Of a stretch of 64,000 nucleotides of DNA, positions 33,530-41,207 are shown one piece after another. The stretch's first letter is position 1. Every line of letters starts with the position of its first letter. Source of the stretch: Corynebacterium sp. Marseille-P4321 (GTDB taxonomy: Bacteria > Actinomycetota > Actinomycetes > Mycobacteriales > Mycobacteriaceae); NCBI RefSeq assembly GCF_903645305.1, contig NZ_CAHJXO010000003.1:434001-498000 (forward strand), in the 5' to 3' direction. Under the pieces are notes generated by a model that saw nothing but the letters and a program-made list of their open reading frames with translations, did no database searches and was not told the DNA's origin. The position numbers were made by a program, and so were the translations under genes.

Positions 33530-34615
33530 ATGCACACATCAGGGCGCGTAAAAGGCGCCTTCGCAGCGATTCTGGCTGCGGGCCTGCTTGCTGGGTGCGC
33601 TCCGGAAGCAGAAGTGGTTGAGGAAGTGGAAGTGGCCGAGGCAACGCCACCCAACGCCACGGTGACCATCCGCGCCGTCGGCGACATGCTCATCCACTCC
33701 GACGTGTACACCACCGCCTCCAGCGGCGAGGGCTTCGACTTCTCCGGCATGTTCGACGAGATGCGCCCCTACCTCGAGGGGGCGGACATCACCACGGCGA
33801 ACATGGAGGTGCCGGTGGCCGGGCCGGAGTTCGAACTGTCGGGCTACCCCATGTTCAACGCTCCGCCCGAGATCATCGATGCGCTGCAGGGGGCGGGAGT
33901 GGACATCGTGAACAACGCGACCAACCACGCGATGGATCGTGACGGGGAGGGTATGGAGGCGTCGACAAGCAATATGCGCTCCCGCGGCATGCCGTATGTG
34001 GGCGGGTACGCCTCGCCGGAGGATAAGGCGACGCCGCGCATCATCGAGGAAAACGGCCTGAAAGTGGGTTTCCTCGCCTACACCTACGGCACGAACGGGC
34101 TGCCGATCCCGCAGGAGCACCTGGTTTCCCTCATCGACCACGACGTGATGCGCGAGGAGATCTCCGCGCTGGAAAAACAGGTGGACATCGTGGTGACCAT
34201 GCTGCACATGGGTGAGGAGTACGCGCCGCTTCCCGTTGACTTTCAGCGTGAGACGGCGCAGGTTGCTATCGACGCCGGCGCCGACCTCATCCTCGGCGGA
34301 CACCCGCACGTGGTGCAGCCGTTTGAAGTGGCGGACGACCACGCCGTGTGGTGGTCGCACGGCAACTTCCTCCACGGCCAGTGGGAGGAGGAGACCAAGG
34401 TCGGGGGCGTGGGCGAGTTCACGTTCACCCGGCGCGGCGACGGCTCGCTGCACGTGGACCGGGTGCGCTACATGCCGACGTACACGGTGGGCCCGCCGAT
34501 TTCCTACGACCATCACGTGATCCCGCTGGTGCAGGCGCAGGACTACCTCGATGTCGCCGGGTGGATGGACGAACTCAACGCCCGCTTGAACGTGGAGGTT
34601 GTGAACTACCTCTAG
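33530..34615 (+). CDS. CapA-family lipoprotein (metallophosphatase-like, 361 aa)
   Basis: The lipoprotein signal ends LLAGC (Cys about residue 24). The CapA fold follows: AVGDMLIH, ANMEVPVAG, NNATNHAMDRD, VTMLHMGEEY and ILGGHPHVVQPFE carry the Asp/Asn/His metal ligands known from the calcineurin-like CapA/PgsA group. These proteins are linked to poly-gamma-glutamate or capsule formation in Bacillus; in corynebacteria the role is open. It may be leaderless or have a very short leader. It abuts the converging SDR gene, the stops TAG and TTA lying side by side at 34613-34618. Confidence 0.85.
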   Translation: MHTSGRVKGAFAAILAAGLLAGCAPEAEVVEEVEVAEATPPNATVTIRAVGDMLIHSDVYTTASSGEGFDFSGMFDEMRPYLEGADITTANMEVPVAGPEFELSGYPMFNAPPEIIDALQGAGVDIVNNATNHAMDRDGEGMEASTSNMRSRGMPYVGGYASPEDKATPRIIEENGLKVGFLAYTYGTNGLPIPQEHLVSLIDHDVMREEISALEKQVDIVVTMLHMGEEYAPLPVDFQRETAQVAIDAGADLILGGHPHVVQPFEVADDHAVWWSHGNFLHGQWEEETKVGGVGEFTFTRRGDGSLHVDRVRYMPTYTVGPPISYDHHVIPLVQAQDYLDVAGWMDELNARLNVEVVNYL

Positions 34616-35326
34616 TTAGCGTTCCGCCTGGTCGACGGGCATCACGCTCATGGTGTCGATGTTCACGTGCGGCGGCAGGCTGGCCACCCACCGCACCGCC
34701 TCCGCGATGTCCTCGGCGGTGAGGTTCACTTTGCCCTCGTACACCGCGTCCGCGCGCTGGGTGTCGCCTTCGAAGCGGTTGAGGGAGAAGTCGGTTTTCA
34801 CGCGCCCGGGGTCGATTTCGGTGACGCGGATCTGATTTTCGGCCTCCTCGCGTCGGAACGCGCGTGTGATGCCCCGCAGGCCGTACTTCGATGCGTTGTA
34901 CCCGGAGCCGCCCTTGTAGGCGTCGGTGGCGGCGACGGAACCGATGTTTATCACCAGCCCGTTTGCCGCCTTGAGCTGCGGGTATAGGGCGCGGGTGACG
35001 CGCATGGTGCCCATCACGTTGGTGGCGAACATCCACTCCCAGTCCGCGTCGGAGGCGTCGCGCAGGTAATCGAGTCCCTTGGCGCCGCCGGCGTTGTTTA
35101 CCAGCAGGTCGCAGCGTTCAAGCTTGGACGCAAGCTTCTCGACGCTCCCCGCGTCCGTCACGTCCAACTCCACCGCGTCGCCGCCGATCTCGCTGGCAAT
35201 AGCCTGGCACTTCTCCAGCCGCCGCGCCGCGACGACCACGTGCCACCCGTCGCGCGCCAGCGCCCGCGCGCTCGCCTCCCCGATGCCCGCAGATCCGCCC
35301 GTGATTACCGCTACTTTCTTGCTCAT
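34616..35326 (-). CDS. Short-chain dehydrogenase/reductase (236 aa)
   Basis: Classical SDR: VAVITGGSAGIGEASARALA for NAD(P), NNAGGAKG, GSVAATDAY, and the catalytic Y-x3-K in SGYNASKYGLRG. It belongs to the YdfG-like group acting on 3-hydroxy acids or serine; the substrate is not certain. ATG 35326 overlaps the lysE-type stop as ATGA. In addition, TAGCAT (35339-35334) lies 7 nt before the ATG inside the upstream gene, so it can be translated by coupling or from its own leaderless mRNA. Confidence 0.85.
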   Translation of the reverse strand: MSKKVAVITGGSAGIGEASARALARDGWHVVVAARRLEKCQAIASEIGGDAVELDVTDAGSVEKLASKLERCDLLVNNAGGAKGLDYLRDASDADWEWMFATNVMGTMRVTRALYPQLKAANGLVINIGSVAATDAYKGGSGYNASKYGLRGITRAFRREEAENQIRVTEIDPGRVKTDFSLNRFEGDTQRADAVYEGKVNLTAEDIAEAVRWVASLPPHVNIDTMSVMPVDQAER

Positions 35327-35913
35327 AGCGCCGATGCTAGCCCCTGCGCGATCATCCACACGGCGATCGCGGCGAAGATGCAGCCCGTAATCAAATCCAC
35401 CACGTGCCCATAGCGCTGCACAGGGGCTTTGAGCTTATCGACGGCTACCGCGAACCCCACGAACCACACCACCCCAGTGACCACCAGCATCACCGCCGTG
35501 CCCAGTCCCGCGCCGGGGGTGAGGAACTGCGCGAAGATGGCGCCGAAGAACAGCACGGCTTTGGGGTTGGACAGGTTAGTTAGCACCCCGGTGAGGAACG
35601 GGTTTTTCACCCTTTGCGCCTCTCCCACTTCGGTGGTGCGGGCGTTGAGCCCTGCCCGGATCGCGCCGATGCCCATGTACAGCAGGTACGCCCCGCCGAC
35701 GATCTGCAGCACTGCGAGGATTCCGGGCTGCGCCTGCATGAGTGCGGAAAGGCCGAGTATGGACGCCGTGATCCACACCGTGTTTCCCACCATGATGCCG
35801 AGCGCACACAGCACCCCGGCGCGGCGGTCCTTCGTGCCGATGCGGATGATCTGGAACAGGTCTGGGCCGGGGCTTGCGATCGCCGCGATCCAGGCGACGA
35901 GCAACGTCGTCAT
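35323..35913 (-). CDS. LysE/RhtB-family amino-acid exporter (196 aa)
   Basis: There are six hydrophobic segments with the N-terminal family motif ASPGPDLFQIIRIGTKDRRAG and NPKAVLFFGAIF in the middle. Such carriers export amino acids or homoserine lactone-like compounds. ATG 35913 overlaps the alkB stop (ATGA) and the stop overlaps the SDR start (ATGA), giving a tightly coupled alkB-lysE-SDR operon. Confidence 0.87.
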   Translation of the reverse strand: MTTLLVAWIAAIASPGPDLFQIIRIGTKDRRAGVLCALGIMVGNTVWITASILGLSALMQAQPGILAVLQIVGGAYLLYMGIGAIRAGLNARTTEVGEAQRVKNPFLTGVLTNLSNPKAVLFFGAIFAQFLTPGAGLGTAVMLVVTGVVWFVGFAVAVDKLKAPVQRYGHVVDLITGCIFAAIAVWMIAQGLASAL

Positions 35914-36557
35914 GGGTGCACCTGCCTCATCGTGATGTTGATGCGCCCCTCAGCCAACCCGGTACCTTCCGGCCCCGTGCCGGGCTTCGCTCCGAGGACC
36001 CCGTGGCTCGCGCGGCGCGCCGGTCCGCCGAACACTACCGCATCGCCCGACATGAGCAGCACGTCCCGGCCTTCGATGCGAAAGACTGTCTCCTCCCCCA
36101 CGGAAAGGCTCACCACGGCGGCCTCCGACGCCTCTTCCTTGTCCACGTGTGCGCCCATTCCGGCGCCGGGCGGGTAGAAGTTCACCAGCGCCGTCTCGAT
36201 GTGCGGGGTTGGCCCCACGAGCGGGTCGACGGCGCGCGCCGCGTCCATCACGCGCTCCGCGATCCCTTGATAGTTCGCAGGCACTGAAGGAACCTTCACC
36301 CCGTCGACCTCCTGCACCAGACGGTACGGGTTCGTCGCCCAGAACCAGCCGAGCGAGAGCAGCCACGCTTTCATCTGTCCCGCGCCGACCATGGGCCTGC
36401 GCATGGCCACCGGGGTTCCGGCTACCCCGCGCGCGAGCTCACGCGCTTGATCCACGAGCGCGTGCTGTTCCTCCAGCGTGAGAAACGCGGGTAGGTGGAC
36501 GATGCCTTCCATCACGCGGGAGGGTTCGCGTGGGATGAGGTTGGCGTCGATAAGCAT
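35910..36557 (-). CDS. alkB: AlkB-type 2-oxoglutarate/Fe(II) dioxygenase (215 aa)
   Basis: The iron ligands are visible as HVDKEE (HxD, about residue 136) and the distal His in RRASHGVL (about 187). The 2-oxoglutarate arginines are in GRINITMRQ. The nucleotide lid region PSVPANYQGIAERVMDAAR agrees with AlkB proper. It repairs 1-methyladenine and 3-methylcytosine by oxidative demethylation. ATG 36557 lies 6 nt after TACATT (36569-36564), suggesting a leaderless operon mRNA. The first codons contain an exact copy of the dispersed motif (36545-36555). Confidence 0.88.
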   Translation of the reverse strand: MLIDANLIPREPSRVMEGIVHLPAFLTLEEQHALVDQARELARGVAGTPVAMRRPMVGAGQMKAWLLSLGWFWATNPYRLVQEVDGVKVPSVPANYQGIAERVMDAARAVDPLVGPTPHIETALVNFYPPGAGMGAHVDKEEASEAAVVSLSVGEETVFRIEGRDVLLMSGDAVVFGGPARRASHGVLGAKPGTGPEGTGLAEGRINITMRQVHP

Positions 36558-36680
36558 GTGCTCAATGTAGCGGGGGTTCGCGTCTTGGCGTCATATAAGG
36601 TTTTTAGAAACTTCACATGGCGCGCGATTTATGGTTCGTACACTTTAGTGGACATTTTCTTGTTTTTGCTGGTTTAGCTC

Positions 36681-36710
36681 TTGCCATACGTCTTTGTGTT
36701 CGACTATAAT
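36681..36710 (+). promoter_or_regulatory. Promoter of the second HNH gene
   Basis: TTGCCA (36681-36686), 18-nt spacer, TATAAT (36705-36710), a perfect -10. It lies in a clearly AT-rich stretch (about 36590-36720) unlike its surroundings. The leader of about 25 nt includes AAAGGAGGT before ATG 36743. Confidence 0.75.
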
Positions 36711-36742
36711 TTAGGCCATTGAGAACCCGAAAGGAGGTGCCC

Positions 36743-38428
36743 ATGACCACTGCCGCCCCACCCCGCCCAAAGTTCTTCGCCAGCCAGCGCCCCGGCGACC
36801 CGGACTGCATCAACGCGCAAGCCATCCGCGACGCGCATTGGAATCTCTTCGGCCTCTTTTCGGTGCCGGGGCACGAGGAGGAAGATTTCGACGCCACCGT
36901 TACCCGCCTCCGCACCCTCACCGGCTTTCAACCCGCGTTCGTGCGCAAGGCGATCCTCGCTCACGCCCAACTGCAACAACTCCCCCTCCTGCGCGCGCTA
37001 CAGGCAGAAACGCGCGTGCTGGACATGGCGCACCTCACGGCCGTAAACAAGGCGGTGGAGGAGCTTGGCGCCGATGTGGAGCAGGAAGTGCTTGAGCTTA
37101 TCGACGAGCTCTTGGTGCGCACCTTCACCCCGAAACGCGCAAACCAGGAATTACCGCAGGTCTCGGCCGTAACCCGGCGCATCCGCGACCTGGTCCGTGG
37201 CGTCGCCCCTGCCAACGCGTACGACCCGAAAGCGCGTAAGCGCCGTGAAGATGACGCCGACACCTACACCTCTGCCGCATTTATGGACGGCGGGCGCGAA
37301 CGCTTCCTTATCCAGCTACTCACCGACACCGCCAAGGGTGAACTGATCCACGAATCGGTACTTGCGGTCGCGCGAGAGCACGGCACGAGTATGTCGGATG
37401 CCGCATGCAAGCTTCTCATGGGCGAGATTTCCCCGCAGGCGAACGTCGTTATGCATCTGTACGCCCCGAAAGATCGCGTAGAAGGCGACCCGGTGTACAT
37501 CCCCGGCCGCGGCTGGACCGACCCGGAAGCCACCGCCACCGTGGAGGAATGGCTGAAAGGCGGCGCGGCGAAAACCATCGACCTCGACGTTGCCGCGGAA
37601 CACGAGGTGGACGGGTACAAGCCCACCGCCGCCATGCGCGCCTACGCTTTCGCGCGCGACGGCACATGCGTCTACCCGGGCTGCAGCATCCGCGCCGACC
37701 GTTGCCAGCTCGACCACCGCATTCCTTACGACGAAGGCGGGGCCACCACCCCCAGCAACCTGTTTTCCCTGTGTGCTCGGCATCACAATGCGAAAACCGA
37801 TCGTCGTGCGTTCTACGTCCCCGACCCGGCCACCGGAGACATCATTTGGCTGTTCCCCGACGGCACGTACACCGTCGTGGAATCGGACGGGCTGTTGCAC
37901 CGCCAGCTCACCCCAACTGCGCCCCGCTGGCAGGTGAGCCTGCAAAGCGTGCGCGCACTGCGGGCAGACACTGCAGCTTTCAACGCGAAGTGCCACGCCA
38001 TTCTGGACCGGTTCGACATCGACCTCAACTTTGACCGGGCGCGGAGGGAGATCGCGGAGCTCGAAGAGAAGTACGGCCTGTTCTTCCCCATCAAGTTCGA
38101 GATGCCGGAGATGCCGATACCCGAGCCGTGGCTCGACGAAGAGGCGGAGAGGGCGGAAAAGATCCCGCCGAACTTGGTCGAACCCGTCGAGGCGCCCTTC
38201 CCGGAAGACGACGACCTTCCACCGGGCGACAACCCCTTCCACGAGCCGAAGGTGCTCTGGGATTACAGCGAGGGCTTCGGCACCGACGAAGATGTCGCCG
38301 GAATGATGTCCTTCGAGGAAAAGATCGAGCAGTTGGGCTTCGACGACTTCGCCGAGGGAATGCAGGCCCTGTCAAAGTTGTACGGATTCCGCGTTTGGGA
38401 AGAAGACGACGAAGACGAAGCGGTGTAA
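36743..38428 (+). CDS. DUF222-type protein with C-terminal HNH nuclease motif (561 aa)
   Basis: A helical DUF222-like N-terminus precedes the HNH site: CVYPGCSIRADRCQLDHRIPYDEGG (about residues 309-333), then NLFSLCARHHNAKT. The zinc Cys pairs and the DH...H residues are intact. A long acidic C-terminal extension of about 130 residues, ending EEDDEDEAV, is absent from the paralogue at 12650, and the two share only the general layout. The start has AAAGGAGGT 7 nt upstream and a consensus promoter. Nuclease role inferred from the family. Confidence 0.87.
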   Translation: MTTAAPPRPKFFASQRPGDPDCINAQAIRDAHWNLFGLFSVPGHEEEDFDATVTRLRTLTGFQPAFVRKAILAHAQLQQLPLLRALQAETRVLDMAHLTAVNKAVEELGADVEQEVLELIDELLVRTFTPKRANQELPQVSAVTRRIRDLVRGVAPANAYDPKARKRREDDADTYTSAAFMDGGRERFLIQLLTDTAKGELIHESVLAVAREHGTSMSDAACKLLMGEISPQANVVMHLYAPKDRVEGDPVYIPGRGWTDPEATATVEEWLKGGAAKTIDLDVAAEHEVDGYKPTAAMRAYAFARDGTCVYPGCSIRADRCQLDHRIPYDEGGATTPSNLFSLCARHHNAKTDRRAFYVPDPATGDIIWLFPDGTYTVVESDGLLHRQLTPTAPRWQVSLQSVRALRADTAAFNAKCHAILDRFDIDLNFDRARREIAELEEKYGLFFPIKFEMPEMPIPEPWLDEEAERAEKIPPNLVEPVEAPFPEDDDLPPGDNPFHEPKVLWDYSEGFGTDEDVAGMMSFEEKIEQLGFDDFAEGMQALSKLYGFRVWEEDDEDEAV

Positions 38429-38501
38429 CCCATGGCTCAACGTTCCACCGATGTGATATAACCCATAACAATCTTGTCCTGGGTACCTGCGGAGGAGCGG
38501 C

Positions 38502-39932
38502 ATGGCGAATCAACAATTGAACAAGGAGCTCGGCACGTTCACCCTCATCGCGCTCGGCGTTTCGGGCGTGGTGGGATCGAGCTGGATCTACACAAACGGA
38601 GCATTTTTCGACGACTACGGTGCTGGCGGAATGATCTTCGGCCTGGCCGTGGGCACGTTGCTAGCCGCATGCGTGGCGCTGTCGTACGCGCAACTGACCG
38701 GGCTGTTCCCCCGCGCGGGCGGCGAGGTGGTGTTTAGCTTCACCATCTTGGGACGCACCTGGGGCTTCGTTACCGGCTGGCTGCTCATCGGAGCGTATGT
38801 GTCCTCGTTGGCGTTCTACTTCACGTCGTTTGGCGTGTTGCTGGAGTTCTACATCCCCGCAATGACAGAGATTCCCGTCTACTCGCTCGCGGGCTCAACG
38901 GTGACCCTGCCGGTGCTGCTCTCCGGCCTGCTGCTCACCCTGCTGTTCTTCTTCCTCAACGTCCGCGGGGCAAGCCTCGGCGGCCAGCTGCAGGTGATTT
39001 TGTTCATCGCGCTGATCGGTATCGGCCTGACCCTCGCCGTGGTGGGCTTTAGCGCCGGAAGCTGGGACAACTTCTGGCCGCCGTTCCGCGAGGACCAGAA
39101 CCCCGCGATGAGCATCATGCGTTTCGTGGTGCCCGGCATGACGTACATGGCTGGCTTCGGCTTGATTGCCACCCTGGCGGAGGACGCGAACCTGCCGGCG
39201 AAGAAGATCGGCCGCCTGGTGGTGGCTACGGTGCTCATCGCGGGAAGCTTCTACTGCATCGTGCTGGCTTCTTCGGCGTTCATCATGCCGTGGGAGGAAG
39301 TCGCCGGCATGGAGCAGGGCACGATTACCGCGTTCACCGAAGCGGGCTTCCCGGTGCTGGGTGCGCTGGCGTTCTCGATTGCGATCCTGGGCCTGCTCAC
39401 GTCCTTCCTCGGTCTGTTCATGGCCACCAGCCGCATCGTGGTGGCGCTCGCCCGCGTGAACCTGCTGCCGGCGCGCTTTGCGGAGATTGACCCGAAGTAC
39501 GGCACACCGAAAAACGCGCTGATTTTGGTCACCATCATCACCATCGCGCTCGGTCTCCTCGGCCGCGGCGCGATGACCTCGTTCCTGGACACCGGCGGCA
39601 TCTACCTCGGCCTGGTGTGGGTGCTGGTGGTGGCGTGCCAGCTGCGCCTGAAGACGAAGTACCCGGAGCTCTACGCCAAGTCGAAGCTGAAGGCCGGCTT
39701 CATCCCGGTCATCGGTGCGGCTGGCGCGGCGCTGACCATCATCCTGGCGCTGTGGCCGGGCACCAGCATGAGCCTGGTGTGGCCGCTGGAGTACGTGGTG
39801 CTCATCGCGTGGGTGGCAATCGGTGCGGTGTTCTACTTCGTCAGCAAACCGATCAACCGCGAGGTAGCGCTCGAGCAGCTCCTCGGCGAACACAAGGAGA
39901 CGCTGCCGAAGCAGCTGAAGGAGGAGGTTTAA
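38502..39932 (+). CDS. APC-superfamily amino-acid permease (476 aa)
   Basis: Twelve or so hydrophobic segments are present, with the APC consensus near the N-terminus (GVSGVVGSSWIYTNGAFFDDYG) and FGLIATLAEDANLPAKKIGR in the loop after span 6. The substrate is an amino acid or amine. Start ATG 38502 has GGAGGAG upstream. The following dipeptidase-like gene starts on the base after the stop (TAAATG), suggesting joint use: peptide cleavage and amino-acid movement. Confidence 0.87.
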   Translation: MANQQLNKELGTFTLIALGVSGVVGSSWIYTNGAFFDDYGAGGMIFGLAVGTLLAACVALSYAQLTGLFPRAGGEVVFSFTILGRTWGFVTGWLLIGAYVSSLAFYFTSFGVLLEFYIPAMTEIPVYSLAGSTVTLPVLLSGLLLTLLFFFLNVRGASLGGQLQVILFIALIGIGLTLAVVGFSAGSWDNFWPPFREDQNPAMSIMRFVVPGMTYMAGFGLIATLAEDANLPAKKIGRLVVATVLIAGSFYCIVLASSAFIMPWEEVAGMEQGTITAFTEAGFPVLGALAFSIAILGLLTSFLGLFMATSRIVVALARVNLLPARFAEIDPKYGTPKNALILVTIITIALGLLGRGAMTSFLDTGGIYLGLVWVLVVACQLRLKTKYPELYAKSKLKAGFIPVIGAAGAALTIILALWPGTSMSLVWPLEYVVLIAWVAIGAVFYFVSKPINREVALEQLLGEHKETLPKQLKEEV

Positions 39933-40652
39933 ATGCCGCGCCACTGGTTGGAACCGTACGGCCCAGAAACATTTGAGGCGCTGCGAGCCGCCACGCCGAC
40001 AGACCTGCCGCCGCTTCCGGAGCCGCCCACCGAGGAGGGTGCCCGCGCTGCCGCCGTGCGTGAAACTGGCGCGCCGCTGGTGGAAGTACCTGGCGACATC
40101 GCCACCTACCACGCGTACCTGGAGTTCGGGTCGCCGAAGTTCCCGCAGAAGATGCTGGCCCGCGACGAGGTGATCGAGCGCATCCGTACAGCGCAGACGT
40201 TGATCCCCGCGCCGTTCACCCTGCTGGTGCTGGACACGTGGCGCTCGAGGGAGGCGCAGCGCGAACTCGGCAGGATTTACCGCGAGACGTACCCGGACCT
40301 GGACGCAACCTTCGTCGCCGACCCGGACGACACGGAGCTCATCGCCCCGCACACGCTCGGCGCGGCGGTGGACCTCACGCTGGCGTTTGAGGGCAAGGGT
40401 CTGCCACTGGGCAGCGACTTCGACCAGTTCGACGCCACCGCCGGCGCGATGTACCTCGAGCGCAAGGTGGACCTTACGGCCAAGCAGGAACTCGACCGCG
40501 ACCTGCGGCGGCTGCTCAGCCACGCGATGTTGGAAGCCGGGTTCGCGCCGCTAGCCAGCGAGTGGTGGCACTTCTCTTACGGCGACCAGCGCTGGGCCGC
40601 GTTCTACGGCCACGACGCATCGCTGTACGACCAGATCGATTACCGCAAGTAG
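39933..40652 (+). CDS. VanX-like D-Ala-D-Ala dipeptidase (M15D family, 239 aa)
   Basis: The M15 zinc site is complete: APHTLGAAVDLTL (His and Asp of SxHxxGxAxD, here PH for SxH) about residues 146-158, and EWWHFSYGDQ (catalytic Glu and His) near residue 210. The Arg of LDTWRS matches the carboxylate-binding Arg of VanX. No signal peptide, so it acts in the cytosol on D,D-dipeptides, more likely in peptidoglycan recycling than in glycopeptide resistance because no vanHA partners are present. The last 13 bp overlap the opposing thpR. Confidence 0.85.
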   Translation: MPRHWLEPYGPETFEALRAATPTDLPPLPEPPTEEGARAAAVRETGAPLVEVPGDIATYHAYLEFGSPKFPQKMLARDEVIERIRTAQTLIPAPFTLLVLDTWRSREAQRELGRIYRETYPDLDATFVADPDDTELIAPHTLGAAVDLTLAFEGKGLPLGSDFDQFDATAGAMYLERKVDLTAKQELDRDLRRLLSHAMLEAGFAPLASEWWHFSYGDQRWAAFYGHDASLYDQIDYRK

Positions 40653-41182
40653 AACCGGTCGGCGACCTCGTACTTCGGGCCGCCGGAGCGCCCTTTGCCA
40701 AGGTGGGACTCTAAAAGGAGCACTTCGTCGGCGGCCCATTCGGGTCCGGTGTAGACGGCGAGGGCGTGGGCGTGATCGTCGAGAAGCATGTGATCCCTCG
40801 TGCGGGTGCCGGTGCGCGCCACGGTGAGGTGCGCGCGCTGGCGTCGGCGCGTCTCCGGGTCGAGTTGGCAGTCCGCCATGAGGTCTTTCAGCGGCGCTTT
40901 GTCCCCGCCGACGCCGATCCAGAGGGTGCGCCGATCAAAACACCCGGCGCCTCGGAGGTGAAGTCGAAGCGGCCGGGTGAAGGCGGTGGCTTGTGAGAGG
41001 TGGTCGGTGACAGCCGCGGCGTCGTTGGGCTGCGATCCGTAGAACGCCACCGTGATGTGCCAGTTGTCGGGGTCGGACCATCTGGCTTCGGTGCCGGAGA
41101 AGTCGCGGATGGGCCGCAGGGCGGTGATGAGGTGCTCGCGAACTTCGACCGGTGGGACGATCGCTGCGAAGAGGCGTCTCAT
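40640..41182 (-). CDS. thpR: ThpR: RNA 2',3'-cyclic phosphodiesterase (180 aa)
   Basis: A 2H phosphoesterase with both catalytic motifs, HITVAFYG (about residue 43) and HLTVART (about 122). The family opens 2',3'-cyclic phosphates to 2'-phosphates. ATG 41182 lies 7 nt from TAGCGT (41195-41190). The start region is shared with the divergent hrpB, 25 bp away. Confidence 0.87.
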   Translation of the reverse strand: MRRLFAAIVPPVEVREHLITALRPIRDFSGTEARWSDPDNWHITVAFYGSQPNDAAAVTDHLSQATAFTRPLRLHLRGAGCFDRRTLWIGVGGDKAPLKDLMADCQLDPETRRRQRAHLTVARTGTRTRDHMLLDDHAHALAVYTGPEWAADEVLLLESHLGKGRSGGPKYEVADRFYLR

Positions 41183-41189
41183 GGCCGTA

Positions 41190-41199
41190 ACGCTACCCT
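41190..41199. promoter_or_regulatory. Bidirectional -10 element between thpR and hrpB
   Basis: ACGCTACCCT gives TACCCT for hrpB (41194-41199, 8 nt to ATG 41208) and TAGCGT for thpR (41195-41190, 7 nt to ATG 41182). The TA at 41194-41195 is common to both, and the gap between starts is 25 bp, the same size as at 20550-20574. Confidence 0.65.
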
Positions 41200-41207
41200 G
41201 GAATGCG

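Noticed and set aside
38895..40523. Minus-strand frame of 542 codons opposite the permease and dipeptidase
   Set aside because: Spans two recognised genes in antisense; very Arg/Gln/His-rich and with no plausible start region.
39933..40652. VanX-like dipeptidase considered as part of a vancomycin-resistance cluster
   Set aside because: No VanH, VanA/B-type ligase or VanRS genes are nearby; the gene is coupled to an amino-acid permease instead.
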